Source: Budorcas taxicolor
Taxonomy: Eukaryota; Chordata; Mammalia; Artiodactyla; Bovidae
Reading direction: 5' to 3'
DNA: 64,000 bases
Assembly (NCBI RefSeq): GCF_023091745.1
Contig: NC_068913.1
Span: 17,254,001 to 17,318,000, forward strand
In this document: positions 1-11,073 of the stretch, in pieces
How positions within the stretch are numbered: the stretch's first letter is position 1
Layout of the letters: every line of letters begins with the position of its first letter
The notes under the pieces: model-generated
What the model was told of the DNA's origin: nothing
The model's database searches: none
What the model saw: only the letters and a program-made list of their open reading frames with translations
Made by a program: the position numbers and the translations under genes

Positions 1-330
1 CTTTTTTCTCTTGAAGATCGCCACTCATTGGAATTGGGTCCACCCTAAATCCAATCAGTCTCATTTCAAGATCCTCATAATTATGTCTGCAAAAACCCTA
101 TTTCCAAGGAAAGTCACAATCACAGGGACAGAGGGTGAGGACTTGGACACTTCTTGAGGGGGCACATTCGGCCTCACAGTCACAGGGACAGAGGGTGAGG
201 ACATGGACTCTTCTCGAGGGGGCACATTCAGCCTCTGGCATCACAAGGGTTCCTCCCATGCCGCTGCCTCCCTCTGCTCAGTGCTTCCCATCTGAGTGCC
301 AAACCGGAGGCCCGGAGTGCTTCTGAGAAA
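1..330. repeat. Ancient interspersed repeat fragment, family unassigned
   Basis: The stretch reads like the end of an old mammalian repeat (gaattgggtccaccctaaat, then aaaaccctatttccaa, then a gggggcacattc motif). I recognise the pattern but cannot name the family safely. It contains the 60-bp tandem duplication listed separately. No gene is visible. Confidence 0.5.
114..236. repeat. 60-bp tandem duplication, two copies
   Basis: Positions 114-173 and 174-233 are near-identical 60-bp units (cacagggacagagggtgagg in each, at the same offset), differing at about six bases. The open frame over them is just a read-through of the duplication, not a gene. Confidence 0.9.
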
Positions 331-352
331 CTCTGATATAAGCTGCCAGACT

Positions 353-379
353 GTTTTTTTTTTTTTTTTTTTTTTTTTA
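353..379. repeat. Poly(T) tract
   Basis: An uninterrupted run of T directly precedes the 5' edge of the first BovB. It could be the tail of an earlier minus-strand element or a target used by the BovB insertion. Confidence 0.9.
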
Positions 380-389
380 CAGAAGCAAA

Positions 390-3165
390 CTAAAATGGAC
401 TGGAATGGGTGAATTTAACTCAGATGACCATTATATCTACTACTGTGGGCAGGAATCCCTTAGAAGAAATGGAGTAGTCATCATGGTCAACAGTAGAGTC
501 CAAAATGCAGTACTTGGATGCAATCTCAAAAATGACAGAATGATCTCTGTTCATTTCCAAGGCAAACCATTCAATATCACAGTAGTCCAAGTCTATGCCC
601 CAACCAGTAATGCTGAAGAAGCTTAAGTTGAATGGTTCTATGAAGATCTACAAGACCTTTTAGAACTAACACCCAAAAAAGATGTCCTTTTCATAATAGG
701 GGACTGGAATGCAAAAGTAGGAAGTCAAGAAACACCTGGAGTAACAGGCAAATTTGGCCTTGGAATACGGAATGAAGCAGGGCAAATGCTAATAGAGTTT
801 TACCAAGAGAACACACTGATCATAGCAAACAGTCTCTTCCAACAACACAAGAGAAGACTCTACAAATGGACATCACCAGATGGTCAACATCGAAATCAGA
901 TTGATTATATTCTTTGCAACCAAAGATAGAGAAGCTCTATACAGTCAGCAAAAACAAGACCGGGAGCTGACTCCCGGTCTGTGGCTCAGATCATGAACTC
1001 CTTATTGCCAAATTCAGACTTAAATTGAAGAAAGTAGGGACACTTTCTAGAACATTTGGTCTAGAAACATACTAGACCATTCAGGTATGAACTAAATCAA
1101 ATCCCTTCTGATTATACAGTGGAAGTGAGAAATAGATTTAAGGGCCTAGATCTGATAGATAGAGTGCCTGATGAGCTATGGACGAAGGTTCATGACATTG
1201 TACAGGAGACAGGGATCAAGACCATCCCCATGGAAAAGAAATGCAAAAAAGCAAAATGGCTGTCTGGGGAGGCCTTACAAATAGTTGTGAAAAGAAGAGA
1301 AGCAAAAAGCAAAGGAGAAAAAGAAAGATATAAGCATCTGAATGCAGAGTTCCAAAGAATAGCAAGGAGAGACAAGAAAGCCTTCCTCAGTGATCAGTGC
1401 AAAGAAATAGAGGAAAATAACAGAATGGAAAAGACTAGATCTCTTCAAGAAAATTAGAGATACCAGGGGAATATTTCATGCAAAGATGGGCTTGATAAAG
1501 GACAGAAATGGTATGGACCTAACAGAAGTGGAAGATATTAAGAAGCGGTGGCAAGAATACACAGAAGAACTGTACAAAAAAGATCTTCACTACCAAGATA
1601 ATCACGATGGTGTGATCACTCACCTAGAGCCAGACATCCTAGAATGTGAAGTCAAGTGAGCCTTAGAAAAAGCCCTTGGAGAGTCTGCCAAAGTAGACAT
1701 AACTATGAACAAAGCTAGCAGAGGTGATGGAATTCCAGTTGAGCTATTTCAAATCCTGAAAGATGATGCTGTGAAAGTGCTGCACTCAATATGCCAGCAA
1801 ATTTGGAAAACCCAGCAGTGGCCACACAACTGGAAAAATTCAGTTTTCATTCCAATCCCAAAGAAAGGCAATGCCAAAGAATGCTCAAACTACCGCACAA
1901 TTGCACTCATCTCACATGCTAGTAAAGTAATGCTCAAAATTCTCCAAGCCAGGCTTCAGCAATACGTGAACCGTGAACTTCCCGATGTTCAAGCTGATTT
2001 TAGAAAAGGCAGAGGAACCAGAGATCAAATTGCCAACATCCGCTGGATCGTGGAAAAAGCAAGAGAGTTCCAGAAAAACATCTATTTCTGCTTTATTGAC
2101 TACGCCAAAGCCTTTGACTGTGTGGATCACAATCAACTGTGGAAGATTCTGAAAGAGATGGGAATACCAGAGCACCTGACCTGCCTCTTGAGAAATGTGT
2201 ATGCAGGTCAGTAAGCAACAGTTAGAACTGGACATGGAACAACAGACTGGTTGTAAATAGGGAAAGGAGTACATCAGGCTGTATATTGTCACCCTGCTTA
2301 TTTAACTTCTATGCAGGGTACATCATGAGAAATGCTGGGCTGGAGGAAGCACAAGCTGGAATCAAGATTGCCAGGAGAAATATCAATAACCTCAGATATG
2401 CAGATGACACCACCCTTATGGGCAGAAAGTGAAGAGGAACTAAAAAGCCTCTTGATGAAAGTGAAAGAGGAGAGTGAAAAGTTGGCTTAAAGCTCAACAT
2501 TCAGAAAACGAAGATCATGGCATCCGGTCCCATCACTTCGTGGCAAATAGATGGGGAAACAGTGGAAACAGTGAGAGACTTTCTTTTGGGGGGCTCCAAA
2601 ATCACTGCAGATGGTGACTGCAGCCATGAAAATAAAAGAAGCTTATTCTTTGGAAAGAAAGTTATGACCAACCTAGACAGCATATTCAAAAGCAGAGACA
2701 TTACTTTGCCAACAAAGGTGTGTCTAGTCAAAGCTTTTGTTTTTCCAGTGGTCGTGTATGGATGTGGGAGCTGGACTATAAAGAGAGTATGGAAGAACGG
2801 ATGCTTCTGAACTCTGGTGTTGGAGAAGACTCCTGAGAGTCCCTTGGACTGCAAGGAGATCCAGCCAGTCCATCCTAAAGAATATCAGTCCTGGGTGTTC
2901 ATTGGAAGGACTGATGCTGAAGCTGAACCTTCAATAATTTGGCCACTTGATGCGAAGAATCGACTCATTGGAAAAGACTCTGATGCTGGGAAACTGAAGG
3001 AGGGAGGAGAAGGGGACAACAGAGCATGAGATGGTTGGATGGCATCACCAACTCGATGGACATGAGTTTGGGTAAACTCCGGGAGTTGGTGATGGACAGG
3101 GAAGCCTGGCGTGCTGCAGTCCGTGGAATTGCAAAGAGTCGGGCACGACTGAGTGACTGAACTGA
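390..3165 (+). mobile_element. BovB (RTE-type) LINE, near full length, decayed
   Basis: A non-LTR retrotransposon of about 2.8 kb carrying an apurinic-endonuclease region and then a reverse transcriptase. The endonuclease part shows GDWNAKVG near 699-722. The RT part shows FIDYAKAFD near 2,090-2,118 and the catalytic YADD at 2,397-2,408. It ends in the (ACTGA)n tail typical of BovB 3' ends. It cannot be active: a TAA interrupts the endonuclease frame at 624-626 and further stops and frameshifts break the RT, including one immediately after YADD. The separate open frames of 73-169 residues across it are fragments of one broken polyprotein. Confidence 0.93.
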
Positions 3166-3716
3166 GTGACTGATCCCAAGACTGCACTACCTTTTTTTTT
3201 TTTTAATTTCTGTAACTTCTTGTTCTCTTCTAAAGGAAAAAAAAAACTGATGAAAATAAAAAGTTCCAAACGATATTGATCTCCCAGTATATTCTGCTGA
3301 ACTAGAAATTCAAATACTGAAAATTTCCATCATGTTTCTGATCCTCTCATTCCTAAACTGTGAAATCTATTTCTTAGCATGGTTTTGAGGATTAAATAAA
3401 ATAATCTGTAGTAAATTCCTACATATTTCTGCAGACAGTTGGTCTCAAATTTGGTAGGTTCCCCCCCTACTCTAGAACCTCTGTATTTAAGACCAAGAAC
3501 CAGGTAGTCTCAAGGAGTCGTAGGTCAGTGGTTAAACGATGGACCCCCCCCCACCCCAAGATCACTTAGGTCCACATTCTCACTTGTCCAGTCAAAGCCC
3601 TGTTCAGAGCTCCAGGGCATAGGAGAGCCACAGCACCAGAATCCACTTTGCTGACTTCCAAATTTTTCCCTTGGCATTTAAATTTAAAATAAAATGAGTT
3701 TACCAGCCATTAAAAT
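3166..3716. other. Non-coding stretch with a MIR-like fragment
   Basis: After a T-rich patch at 3,191-3,204, the 3,300-3,420 part resembles the 3' half of a MIR SINE on plus (a gtgaaatctatttcttagc-type block, then gaggattaaataaaataatc). Short C-runs lie at 3,462-3,468 and 3,544-3,555. No gene is seen. Confidence 0.45.
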
Positions 3717-3717
3717 G

Positions 3718-3942
3718 GGCTTCCCAGGTGGCACTAGTGGTAAAGAACCTGCCTGCCATCACAGGAGACCTAAGACACGTGGTTCAATATCGGAGTTAGG
3801 AAGAGCCCCTGGAGGAGGGCATGGCAACTCACTCCAGTATTCTTGCCTGGAGAATCCCATGGACAGAGGAGCCTGGCGGGCTACAGTCCATGGAGTCTCA
3901 AAGAGCCAGACTCAACTGAAGCGACTAACACACAGACACACT
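3718..3942 (+). mobile_element. Bov-tA type SINE
   Basis: A tRNA-derived ruminant SINE in forward orientation: gggcttcccaggtgg head, box-B-like ggttcaat, then actccagtattcttgcctgg and the cagactcaactgaagcgac end. The 133-residue frame over it is not a gene. Confidence 0.93.
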
Positions 3943-4489
3943 TGCGGTAGGAAAGTTTGTAGTGGCCTGTTCTGTGGCAGCTGTGGGAGAGACAGGATGG
4001 GGAGACCCAGGTTGAAAGTGAAAAGTACAGTCCTTGACCAAGTCATTCTGGCCTATTCCAGGCCTTGTACCAGCTTCCCTTTCATGCCTTCGTGAGTTTG
4101 ATGGAATAGGTAACCAGCAATCACTGTGTCTAAGCCTAGCTGCGTGTCCACCCAGGGACTGGCTTCGTATCCAGGACTCCAGGATAGCCAGGCCTGGGTC
4201 ACGTTAGAAGACAACTGACTTGTTCCTGGCCTCCTGTGGGTAAATATCATTCTTTGAGAGAGGTACAGAAGGAGGGTCCTCCCACTGCCTGAGGCTGGAT
4301 TCCACTTGAGAGTCCAACGCATCCAGAGGGACAGATACTGGGAGGCAGAACCCGGAATTGGAGTCACCACAGCTCTCCAGCCTCTGTCCTCTCTAAAAGA
4401 AGATCTCCTGGGACACTTTCATCTTAGCTCCTGCAGTTGTGAGGAAGAAATTGTTAAAGCAGTTGCCTTAAGTGGAGAGGATTAATATA
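3943..4489. other. Non-coding stretch, nothing recognised
   Basis: Sequence without a convincing frame, splice pair or repeat that I can name. Confidence 0.4.
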
Positions 4490-4770
4490 GCACTGTTGCT
4501 CAGTCGCTCAGTTGTATGACTTCTTGTGACCCCATGGACCACAGCACACCAGGCTTCCCTGCCCTTCACGATCTCCTGGAGTTTGCTTAAACTCATGCCT
4601 ATTGAGTTGATGTTGCCCTCCAAGCATCTCATCCTCTGTCACCCCCTTCTCCTCCTGCCCTCAAGCTTTCCCATCCTTGGGGTCTGTTCCAGTGAGTTGG
4701 CTCGTCGCATCACATGGCCAAAGTATTGGAGCTTTAGCTTCAGCATCAGTCCTTCCAATGAATATAGTGT
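4490..4770 (-). mobile_element. BovB 3' fragment
   Basis: Antisense BovB 3' end: gttgctcagtcgctcag start, catctcatcctctgtcaccc, then ggccaaagtattggagcttt and catcagtccttccaatgaat. It is 5'-truncated. The 160-residue plus-strand frame across it is an antisense read of the LINE. Confidence 0.9.
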
Positions 4771-5034
4771 TGGGGGGGGCTTGGAGGTGACAGTCAAGCT
4801 TACTGGGCAGCTTCAGAGCCATCCTGAGCATCCTGGGGCCCCTCTGTGGCTCTTCCTGTCTCCTCCCTCTGCCTTCAGCTCCCTGGCCTCTGCCCCAAGG
4901 CTCTTCAGTTTACACATGACTTTCAGCTGCCATGGCCCTGATTCAAGCTCACCACATCATTCCACTTTGAACTTCACTCTCAACTCATTCTTTCTGTGTC
5001 TCTCTTAGTTCACATTCCAAAGAGAAAATCTTTG

Positions 5035-5510
5035 AATGATCCAATATTTGAAGGTTGAAGTGGGTCCCCTGAAAGGACATATTCAAGTCCAAGTCCTAGC
5101 CCACCCTCATCTCCAGCCCCAGGACCCATGAATGTGACCTTATTTGTAAATAACATCTTTCAGATGTAATCAAGTTCAGATGAAATCATCCTGTACTTGA
5201 GTAGGTCCCGAGTCCAATATGATGGGTGTCCTTAAAAGAAGAGGTCAACTTAGAACACAGAAAAAAAGAAAAGGCTCACAGAGAAAACGGCATGTAACAA
5301 CAGAGACAATTACACCTAGAAGCCAAAGAGAAACCAGGATTGTTGGCAACCACCAGCAACTGCAAGAAGGCATCTTCCCTAGACCCTCTGGAGCTTGATT
5401 GCAGACCTCCAGCCTTAGAACAGTAAGATAATACATCCCTGCCGTTTTAAGCCACCCAGTGTGTGGTCATTTGTTACAGCCGCCTAGGAAACAAATACGC
5501 TCAGCTTATC
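5035..5510 (+). mobile_element. MLT1/MaLR-like LTR, degraded
   Basis: The order of blocks fits an ERVL-MaLR LTR in forward orientation: caagtcctagcccaccctca, aatgtgaccttatttgtaaa, atcatcctgtacttgagtag, ccttaaaagaagaggtcaac, ccagccttagaacagtaaga and gccacccagtgtgtggtcat. The family is assigned from memory of the consensus style. Confidence 0.6.
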
Positions 5511-5712
5511 TTTTGGTGCCAGGCCAGCCTTGGAATGTGGCTGCTTTGGGTGGGATATTCACTTCTTTCCTAGTCTGCTGAGGCCAAGAGTGTCAGGGCA
5601 ATGTCATCCAACTCTGGCCATTTAGACAGCAAGGCAGGAGGCAGAGCAATTTTCTGTAGAAGGAGGCATGAGCATGGAAAGGGGTTTTCAGTGTGACCTC
5701 TCCATTACTGAT

Positions 5713-5924
5713 TTTGTTGTTGTTCAGTTGTTAGGTCGTGTCTGATTCCTTGCAACCCCTTAGACCATAGCCTGCGAGGCTCGTGTGTGCATGGAATTCT
5801 CCAGGCAAGAATACTGAAGTAGGTAGCCATTCCCTTCTCCAGGGCATCTTCCCGACCCAGGGATCGAACAGGGGTTTCTTGCATTGCATGCAGATTCTTT
5901 ACTGTTTGAGCCACCAGGAGAGCC
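5713..5924 (-). mobile_element. Bov-tA/BovA2 SINE
   Basis: Antisense tRNA-type SINE: ttgttgttcagttgttaggt, ggaattctccaggcaagaat, gatcttcc-like centre, attctttactgtttgagcca end. It abuts the L1 3' end that follows. Confidence 0.92.
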
Positions 5925-6003
5925 TTCACAATTTGTAGTTGCTTGTGTCTGGCTGCTTTTCCTTAGCATAGTGTTTTTAAGCTTCACGCATGTTACTCTA
6001 AGC

Positions 6004-6112
6004 ATGTATGAGTTCTCAGTCATGTTTTGACTCTTTTGTGGCCCCATGGACTGTAGCACACCAGGCTCCTCTATCCATGGAATTTTCCAGGCAAGAATAC
6101 CAGAGTGGGTTG
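6004..6112 (-). mobile_element. Truncated Bov-tA SINE inside L1
   Basis: Antisense fragment with ttctcagtcatgttttgact, ccatggactgtagcacacca and caggcaagaataccagagtg. It lacks the tRNA-head half, which is a 5' truncation. Confidence 0.87.
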
Positions 6113-7834
6113 TGTCCCATGTAAGGACAGGCCATAGTTTCTTTATTTATTTATTCATCAGATGCTAGGACATTTGGTTGCTTCCAATTTGAGGCTACTA
6201 TGAAAAATGCTATTATCAACCTTCATGTACAAGTTTTTGTATAAGCATATATTTTCATTTCCCTTGAGTCAAGGCTAAGAATGGAACTGCAAAGTCATCA
6301 GGTATGTCTATGTTTAACTTTTTAAGAAACTGCTAGACTATTTCCTAAAGTGACTATACTGTTGTATATTCTAGCCAGTTACACTTTCTCCACATCTTCA
6401 GCCACATTTGGTATTGAAAGCCATTTTCGCTATGGCAAATCTAATAGCTGTGAAGTGGCATTTCCTGATTTAATTTGCATTAGCTAATGACTAACAGTGT
6501 TGAGAATATCTTCATGTGCTTATTGCCCTTATGCATGTTTTCTTTGGTGAAATGTCTTTTCCAATGTTTTGCTAATTTAAAAAATTAGATTGTCTTCCTT
6601 TTATTGAGCTATAACATTCTTTATAGTAGAAACAATTCCTTTATCAGAAATTGCTTTATTATATATGGTTTATATATACTTCTCCCAGTCTGTGGCTATC
6701 ATTTCATTCTCTTCATGTTCTCATTTCAAAAGCAAAAGCTTTCCACTTTAATGTAATCCAATGTATCAGTTTTTATCTTTTACAGATCATGTTTTCAGTT
6801 TCTAAGAAATCTTTGCCTATGCCAAGATCACAAGATCTTAAAGGTTTTTCTCTGTTATCATTTAGACATTTTCTAGGAATTTTTTAGCTCTCAAAATTTA
6901 GATCTATGATGCATGGTGAGTTGATTTCTGTGTATGGCGTGTCATAAGGATCTAAGGTTTGATTTCTCTGCATATGTGTATCCAAGTGAGTAGCACAGAG
7001 AGCTTTATTACCCTTTCAACACTGAATCGCCTACCACCATTGTCAGCTGTCAGTTTACCGTAAATGTGCAGGATTATTTCTGAGCTCTATGATATGTCTT
7101 TCGTCTATCTAATTGCCTACACAGTCTCCATTATCTGTCTTTAATCTAATATGTCTGTCTTTATGCCAATATCCCACTGTCTTATTATTGCAGCTTGACA
7201 GTGTGAAACTTGTTCTTTTTAAAAAACATTTTGGTTAATCTAGATCCTTTGCATTACGTATTTTAGGGTGACCTTGTCAATGTCTCCAAAAAAATGGGGT
7301 TTCAACTGGGGTTGTGTTGAATCTATAGACCATTTTGGGAAGAACTGCAATCTTAACAATATGACGTCTTCTATTCTGTGAGTGTACTCTATTTTCCCAT
7401 TTATGTAGATCTTTCACATTTTTTTCAGCAATGCTATATTGTTTTCATTGTATAGGTCTTACATTTCTTTTGTTAAATTTATTCCTAAGTATTTTATCCC
7501 TTTTGATGCTATTATGACTATATTTGTTTTCTTAACTTCATTTTCAGGTTGTTGGTTGCTAGTGTACAGAAATACAATTGATTTGTATACACTAATTTTT
7601 CATCCTGTGGTACTGCTAAACTCAGTGATTCTAATAGATTTCATAGGTTCCTTGGGCTTTTCTACACAGAAGATCGTATCATCTGTAAATACATACAGTT
7701 GTACCTCTTTTTTTTTTTTTTTGACAATCTGTATGCTTTTACATTCCAATGTATATGCCTTTACATTATTTTGATTGCCTTGTTGCACTGGCTAGGATCT
7801 CTAGTACACTGGTGAATAGAGTGATGTATTAGCC

Positions 7835-8378
7835 AGGGAAAAGATGCTTATTCCTTGGAAGAAAAGTTATGACCAACCTAGACAGCATATTCAAAAGCAG
7901 AGACATTACTTTGCCAACTAAGGTCCGTCTAGTCAAGGCTATGGTTTTTCCTGTGGTCATGCATGGATGTGAGAGTTGGACTGTGAAGAAGGCTGAGTGC
8001 CGAAGAATTGATGCTTTTGAACTGTGGTGTTGGAGAAGACTCTTGAGAGTCCCTTGGACTACAAGGAGATCCAACCAGTCCATTCTGAAGGAGATCAGCC
8101 CTGGGCTTTCTTTGGAAGGAATGATGCTAAAGCTGAAACTCCAGTACTTTGGCCACCTCATGCGAAGAGTTGACTCATTGGAAAAGACTCTGATGCTGGG
8201 AGGGATTGGGGCCAGGAGGAGAAGGGGACGACCAAGGATGAGATGGCTGGATGGCATTACTGACTCAATGGACGTGAGTCAGAGTGAACTCCGGGAGTTG
8301 GTGATGGACAGGGAGGCCTGGCATGCTGTGATTCACAGGATCGCAAAGAGTCGGACACGACTGAGCGACTGAACTGAA
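7835..8378 (+). mobile_element. 5'-truncated BovB inserted in L1
   Basis: Forward BovB from the C-terminal RT region to the 3' end. The frame 7,869-8,372 stays open over 167 residues (MTNLDSIFKSRDITLPTKVR to SRTRLSD), a C-terminal piece only; it lacks the endonuclease and RT active site. It ends gactgagcgactgaactgaa. L1 continues on both sides. Confidence 0.93.
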
Positions 8379-8689
8379 CTCCAGAGAAACAGATTTATGT
8401 GTGTGTGTGTGTTGACAATTAACCATGAAAACTGGTTGAAGTGGAAATCTCTGTCTCATTCCTCATCTCAGAGGTAGGGAACTCAGTTTTTCAAACTAAA
8501 GATGATATTAACTGTAGAGTTTTTATAGAAGCCCTTTTACAGATTTAGGAAATTTCCTTTTAGTGTGTTAAAAGTTTTTAATCATAAATGAGTATTGGAA
8601 TTTGTTAAATGCTTTTTTCTGTTTCATTGGGATGGTCATATTTTTTCTCCTTTCTTCTATTAATATAATTATATTATATAATTGTATAA

Positions 8690-8940
8690 TTTGGCGAGTT
8701 GGCAAAGGGGCAAGGAAGAAAGTGGTGAAGAAGGGGAGAAACAGGAGGAGAGGATAAGGAAGACGAGGAGTCAGAGGAGGAGAGCAGCCCACAGAAGCAG
8801 AACAGCAGAACCTACAATATGTCAAGAGATAACTTCTGAGTCCGACACAGTAGCAGCAACAAATCAAATCCCCATTCCGCTGGGGATGTACAGCGGAAGG
8901 GACAAACAACAGCCAGAGGGGATCTGGGGACCATGAAAAC
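8690..8940 (+). other. Purine-rich stretch with an 84-residue frame, unrecognised
   Basis: About 110 bases are almost all A/G (8,705-8,790), followed by CAGCAGAACAGCAG-like sequence. The plus frame 8,682-8,936 is highly charged because of this composition. I see no domain, Kozak context, splice sites or homologue, and I do not call it a gene. Confidence 0.35.
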
Positions 8941-9820
8941 ATTCCTCATTGATTTCCAGAGATTGCATTAGTGAGGCAAACTCGGCGGGGTGGGGGGTGG
9001 ACAAAGGAAGAGATTAGACTGTGTCAGTAACAAATAAATCCAACACTTTCAGTGGCTTAAAGCCACAGAGATGCTTTTTGACTCACACTACATTTTCACT
9101 GTGAGTTGGTGCGAGGGCTCTCACTCAAGTCACCCTCCCTCTGGGTTAAGGTGGAAAAAAATGTAGAGTCCCTAGAATCTAAAGGATGAAGATTCTGTGT
9201 CTTTGAATTATGGATACTTTCTAAAAGGTGGCCTTATTGATTGTAGCAGTCATGTCAAGGCTGGGGATGTATTAGTTACACCCCATTTTCCCAGTAATCA
9301 TGGTCTATATTCCCAAGAGCATCAGTGGAGTCAGCGTATTTGTTGCTCGTTTCAAATTAAAAGCAATCAGATAAATTCACATCACATAAAGTGTTCTTTT
9401 TCCCAAAGTTAATAATTGCACTTCTAAAAATAATTGCATTTTTAAAAGAATACTTGAGCTATCCTAGAGATATTACTTATTACAAAGAAGTAAATGGTTA
9501 ATGAGTAAAATTTCAGACAGCAATGACAGGTTGATAGAGATGGCTCTGTTCATGGGGTGAAATTTTTGAACCCCTTAGATTGCACAAACATATGATAACT
9601 TGCCTATTCATAAATAGAAGTCTTATCCTGAACCAGGAATGGCAGCTAATCAGGTAAGCAAAAAAGAAGATGTAGAAAGAGGATTAAAACACCATTAGCT
9701 GTGCATTTGAACCATCTACTCTTGTCCAATTATTTTACTACTAAATGTCTATGAATTCAACCCAAGTGAAAGCTTCAAAGTAGACAAATTAGTAGATTAT
9801 TTCACAGACTTCAAGAGTAA
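8941..9820. other. Non-coding stretch, possible ancient repeat
   Basis: At 9,025-9,150 a cagtaacaaataaatccaac / cagtggcttaaagccacaga pattern suggests an old mammalian repeat. The rest is AT-rich with no gene signal. Confidence 0.4.
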
Positions 9821-11047
9821 GTTCAGTTGAGTTCAGTTGCTCAGTCGTGTCTGACTCTTTGCAACCCCATGAATCGCAGCACACCAGGCCTCCCTGTCCA
9901 TCACCAACTGCCAGAGTCCACCCAAACCCATGTCCATTGAGTCGGTGATGCCATCCAGCCATCTCATCCTCTGTCGTCCCCTTCTCCTTCTGCCCTCAAT
10001 CTTTCCCAGCATCAGAGTCTTTTCAAATGAGTCAGCTCTTCACATCAGGTGGCCAAAGTATTGGAGTTTCAACTTCAACATCAGTCCTTCCAATGAACAC
10101 CCAGGACTGATCTCCTTTAGGATGGACTGGTTGGATCTCCTTGCAGTCCAAGGTGCCGGGAGCCAGCATGGGAGATCCCACCCATGACAAGGTCATGCAG
10201 AGAGACCTGACGGGCAAGGCGAGTCAAGTCTCAAGGGGTACTCTGCCTGAGCATCTACCCGGAAACCAAAATCTGTCTGTTTACTGTCTGCTATACTGTA
10301 CTCTTCTGACATAACAGGGGGCTATCCCTGACCACCTTTCTCTGGAAAAAGTTAACTTAGAGCTCCAACTGGTCTCCTGCATATGAAAGGAATGTTTCAG
10401 CTCAAATCCCTCTGATGGCTCTCTAACTTGCCTGACAGTTGGAGACTTTTACAACCTGTGATTGTTTACAGCCCCCCAACCGCAAGAGGCACAAAGCTTA
10501 AAATATCTTAAAGATATAGAGCCTTTTCTAAAAAGCTACAAATTATATTGGTGATGGGTTTCACTGTTGAGTCAATGACTGCTGCCAGGCCTCCATATTC
10601 TTTATCTTTTAGGCACCTGGGAGGATATTAATCAATGTAAACAGGATGCAGAAATAGGAATATAGTAGTTTTGATGTTAGCAATACTAGACTTTTGACTT
10701 AATGAAGTTTCTCTTTGTTATAAATCACTGTACTCCTCTTTCCTTGTTATAAATTGTTGTGTCCTTGCTATGTAAGAATGTAACTTTATTTAGTGCTTTC
10801 TGAAAGTGGCACCAGACTTTGAGAAGAACAACACTATTAAGGCAAATAAGTTTTCTGGTTGGCAGACCCTTATCAGAAAAGGGCCATAAAATGTTAATAG
10901 GCCTTCTGGCCAGAAGATGATGTAAATCTCCTGAGACTTGTGTACACAGCTAGGTATGCGGAGAGAAAGCCTGGTCTTGATAAGAGTCAGGGCTGCTGAC
11001 ACTGCATAATTTTGTATTATCCATTGATCTCTATGTACAACCAAAAG

Positions 11048-11056
11048 TATAAAAAG
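11048..11056 (+). promoter_or_regulatory. LTR TATA box (TATAAAAAG)
   Basis: A canonical TATA box within the solo LTR, at the position expected for the end of U3. It could still drive transcription to the right. Confidence 0.7.
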
Positions 11057-11067
11057 CTTTTCCGGAC

Positions 11068-11073
11068 AATAAA
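11068..11073 (+). promoter_or_regulatory. LTR polyadenylation signal AATAAA
   Basis: AATAAA follows the TATA box by about 12 nt in the solo LTR, consistent with a U3/R junction in this region. A second A-rich candidate (taaataaat) is near 11,391. Confidence 0.6.

Larger units (their letters stand above)
5926..8690 (-). mobile_element. Old L1 ORF2/3' UTR (L1M type) with nested insertions
   Basis: Read antisense, the segment runs from the L1 3' UTR (tgtctggctgcttttcctta; catgtacaagtttttgtata) through the ORF2 C-terminal region into the reverse-transcriptase region (ccttgggcttttctacacag; ttcattgggatggtcat). Many stops make it non-functional. It is interrupted by a SINE at 6,004-6,112 and a BovB at 7,835-8,378 on the opposite strand, and L1 resumes after each, so both are younger. 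The open frames at 6,651-6,887 and 7,439-7,774 are antisense L1. Confidence 0.85.

Noticed and set aside
3718..3942. tRNA gene suggested by tRNA-like heads here and at the other SINEs
   Set aside because: These are SINE promoters; no complete cloverleaf with a proper acceptor stem is present.
4526..5008. 160-residue plus-strand frame as a gene
   Set aside because: Its first half is antisense BovB and its second half lacks any domain.
8682..8936. Charged 84-residue plus frame as a small protein
   Set aside because: The composition is explained by a purine-rich tract; no homologue or gene context is recognised.
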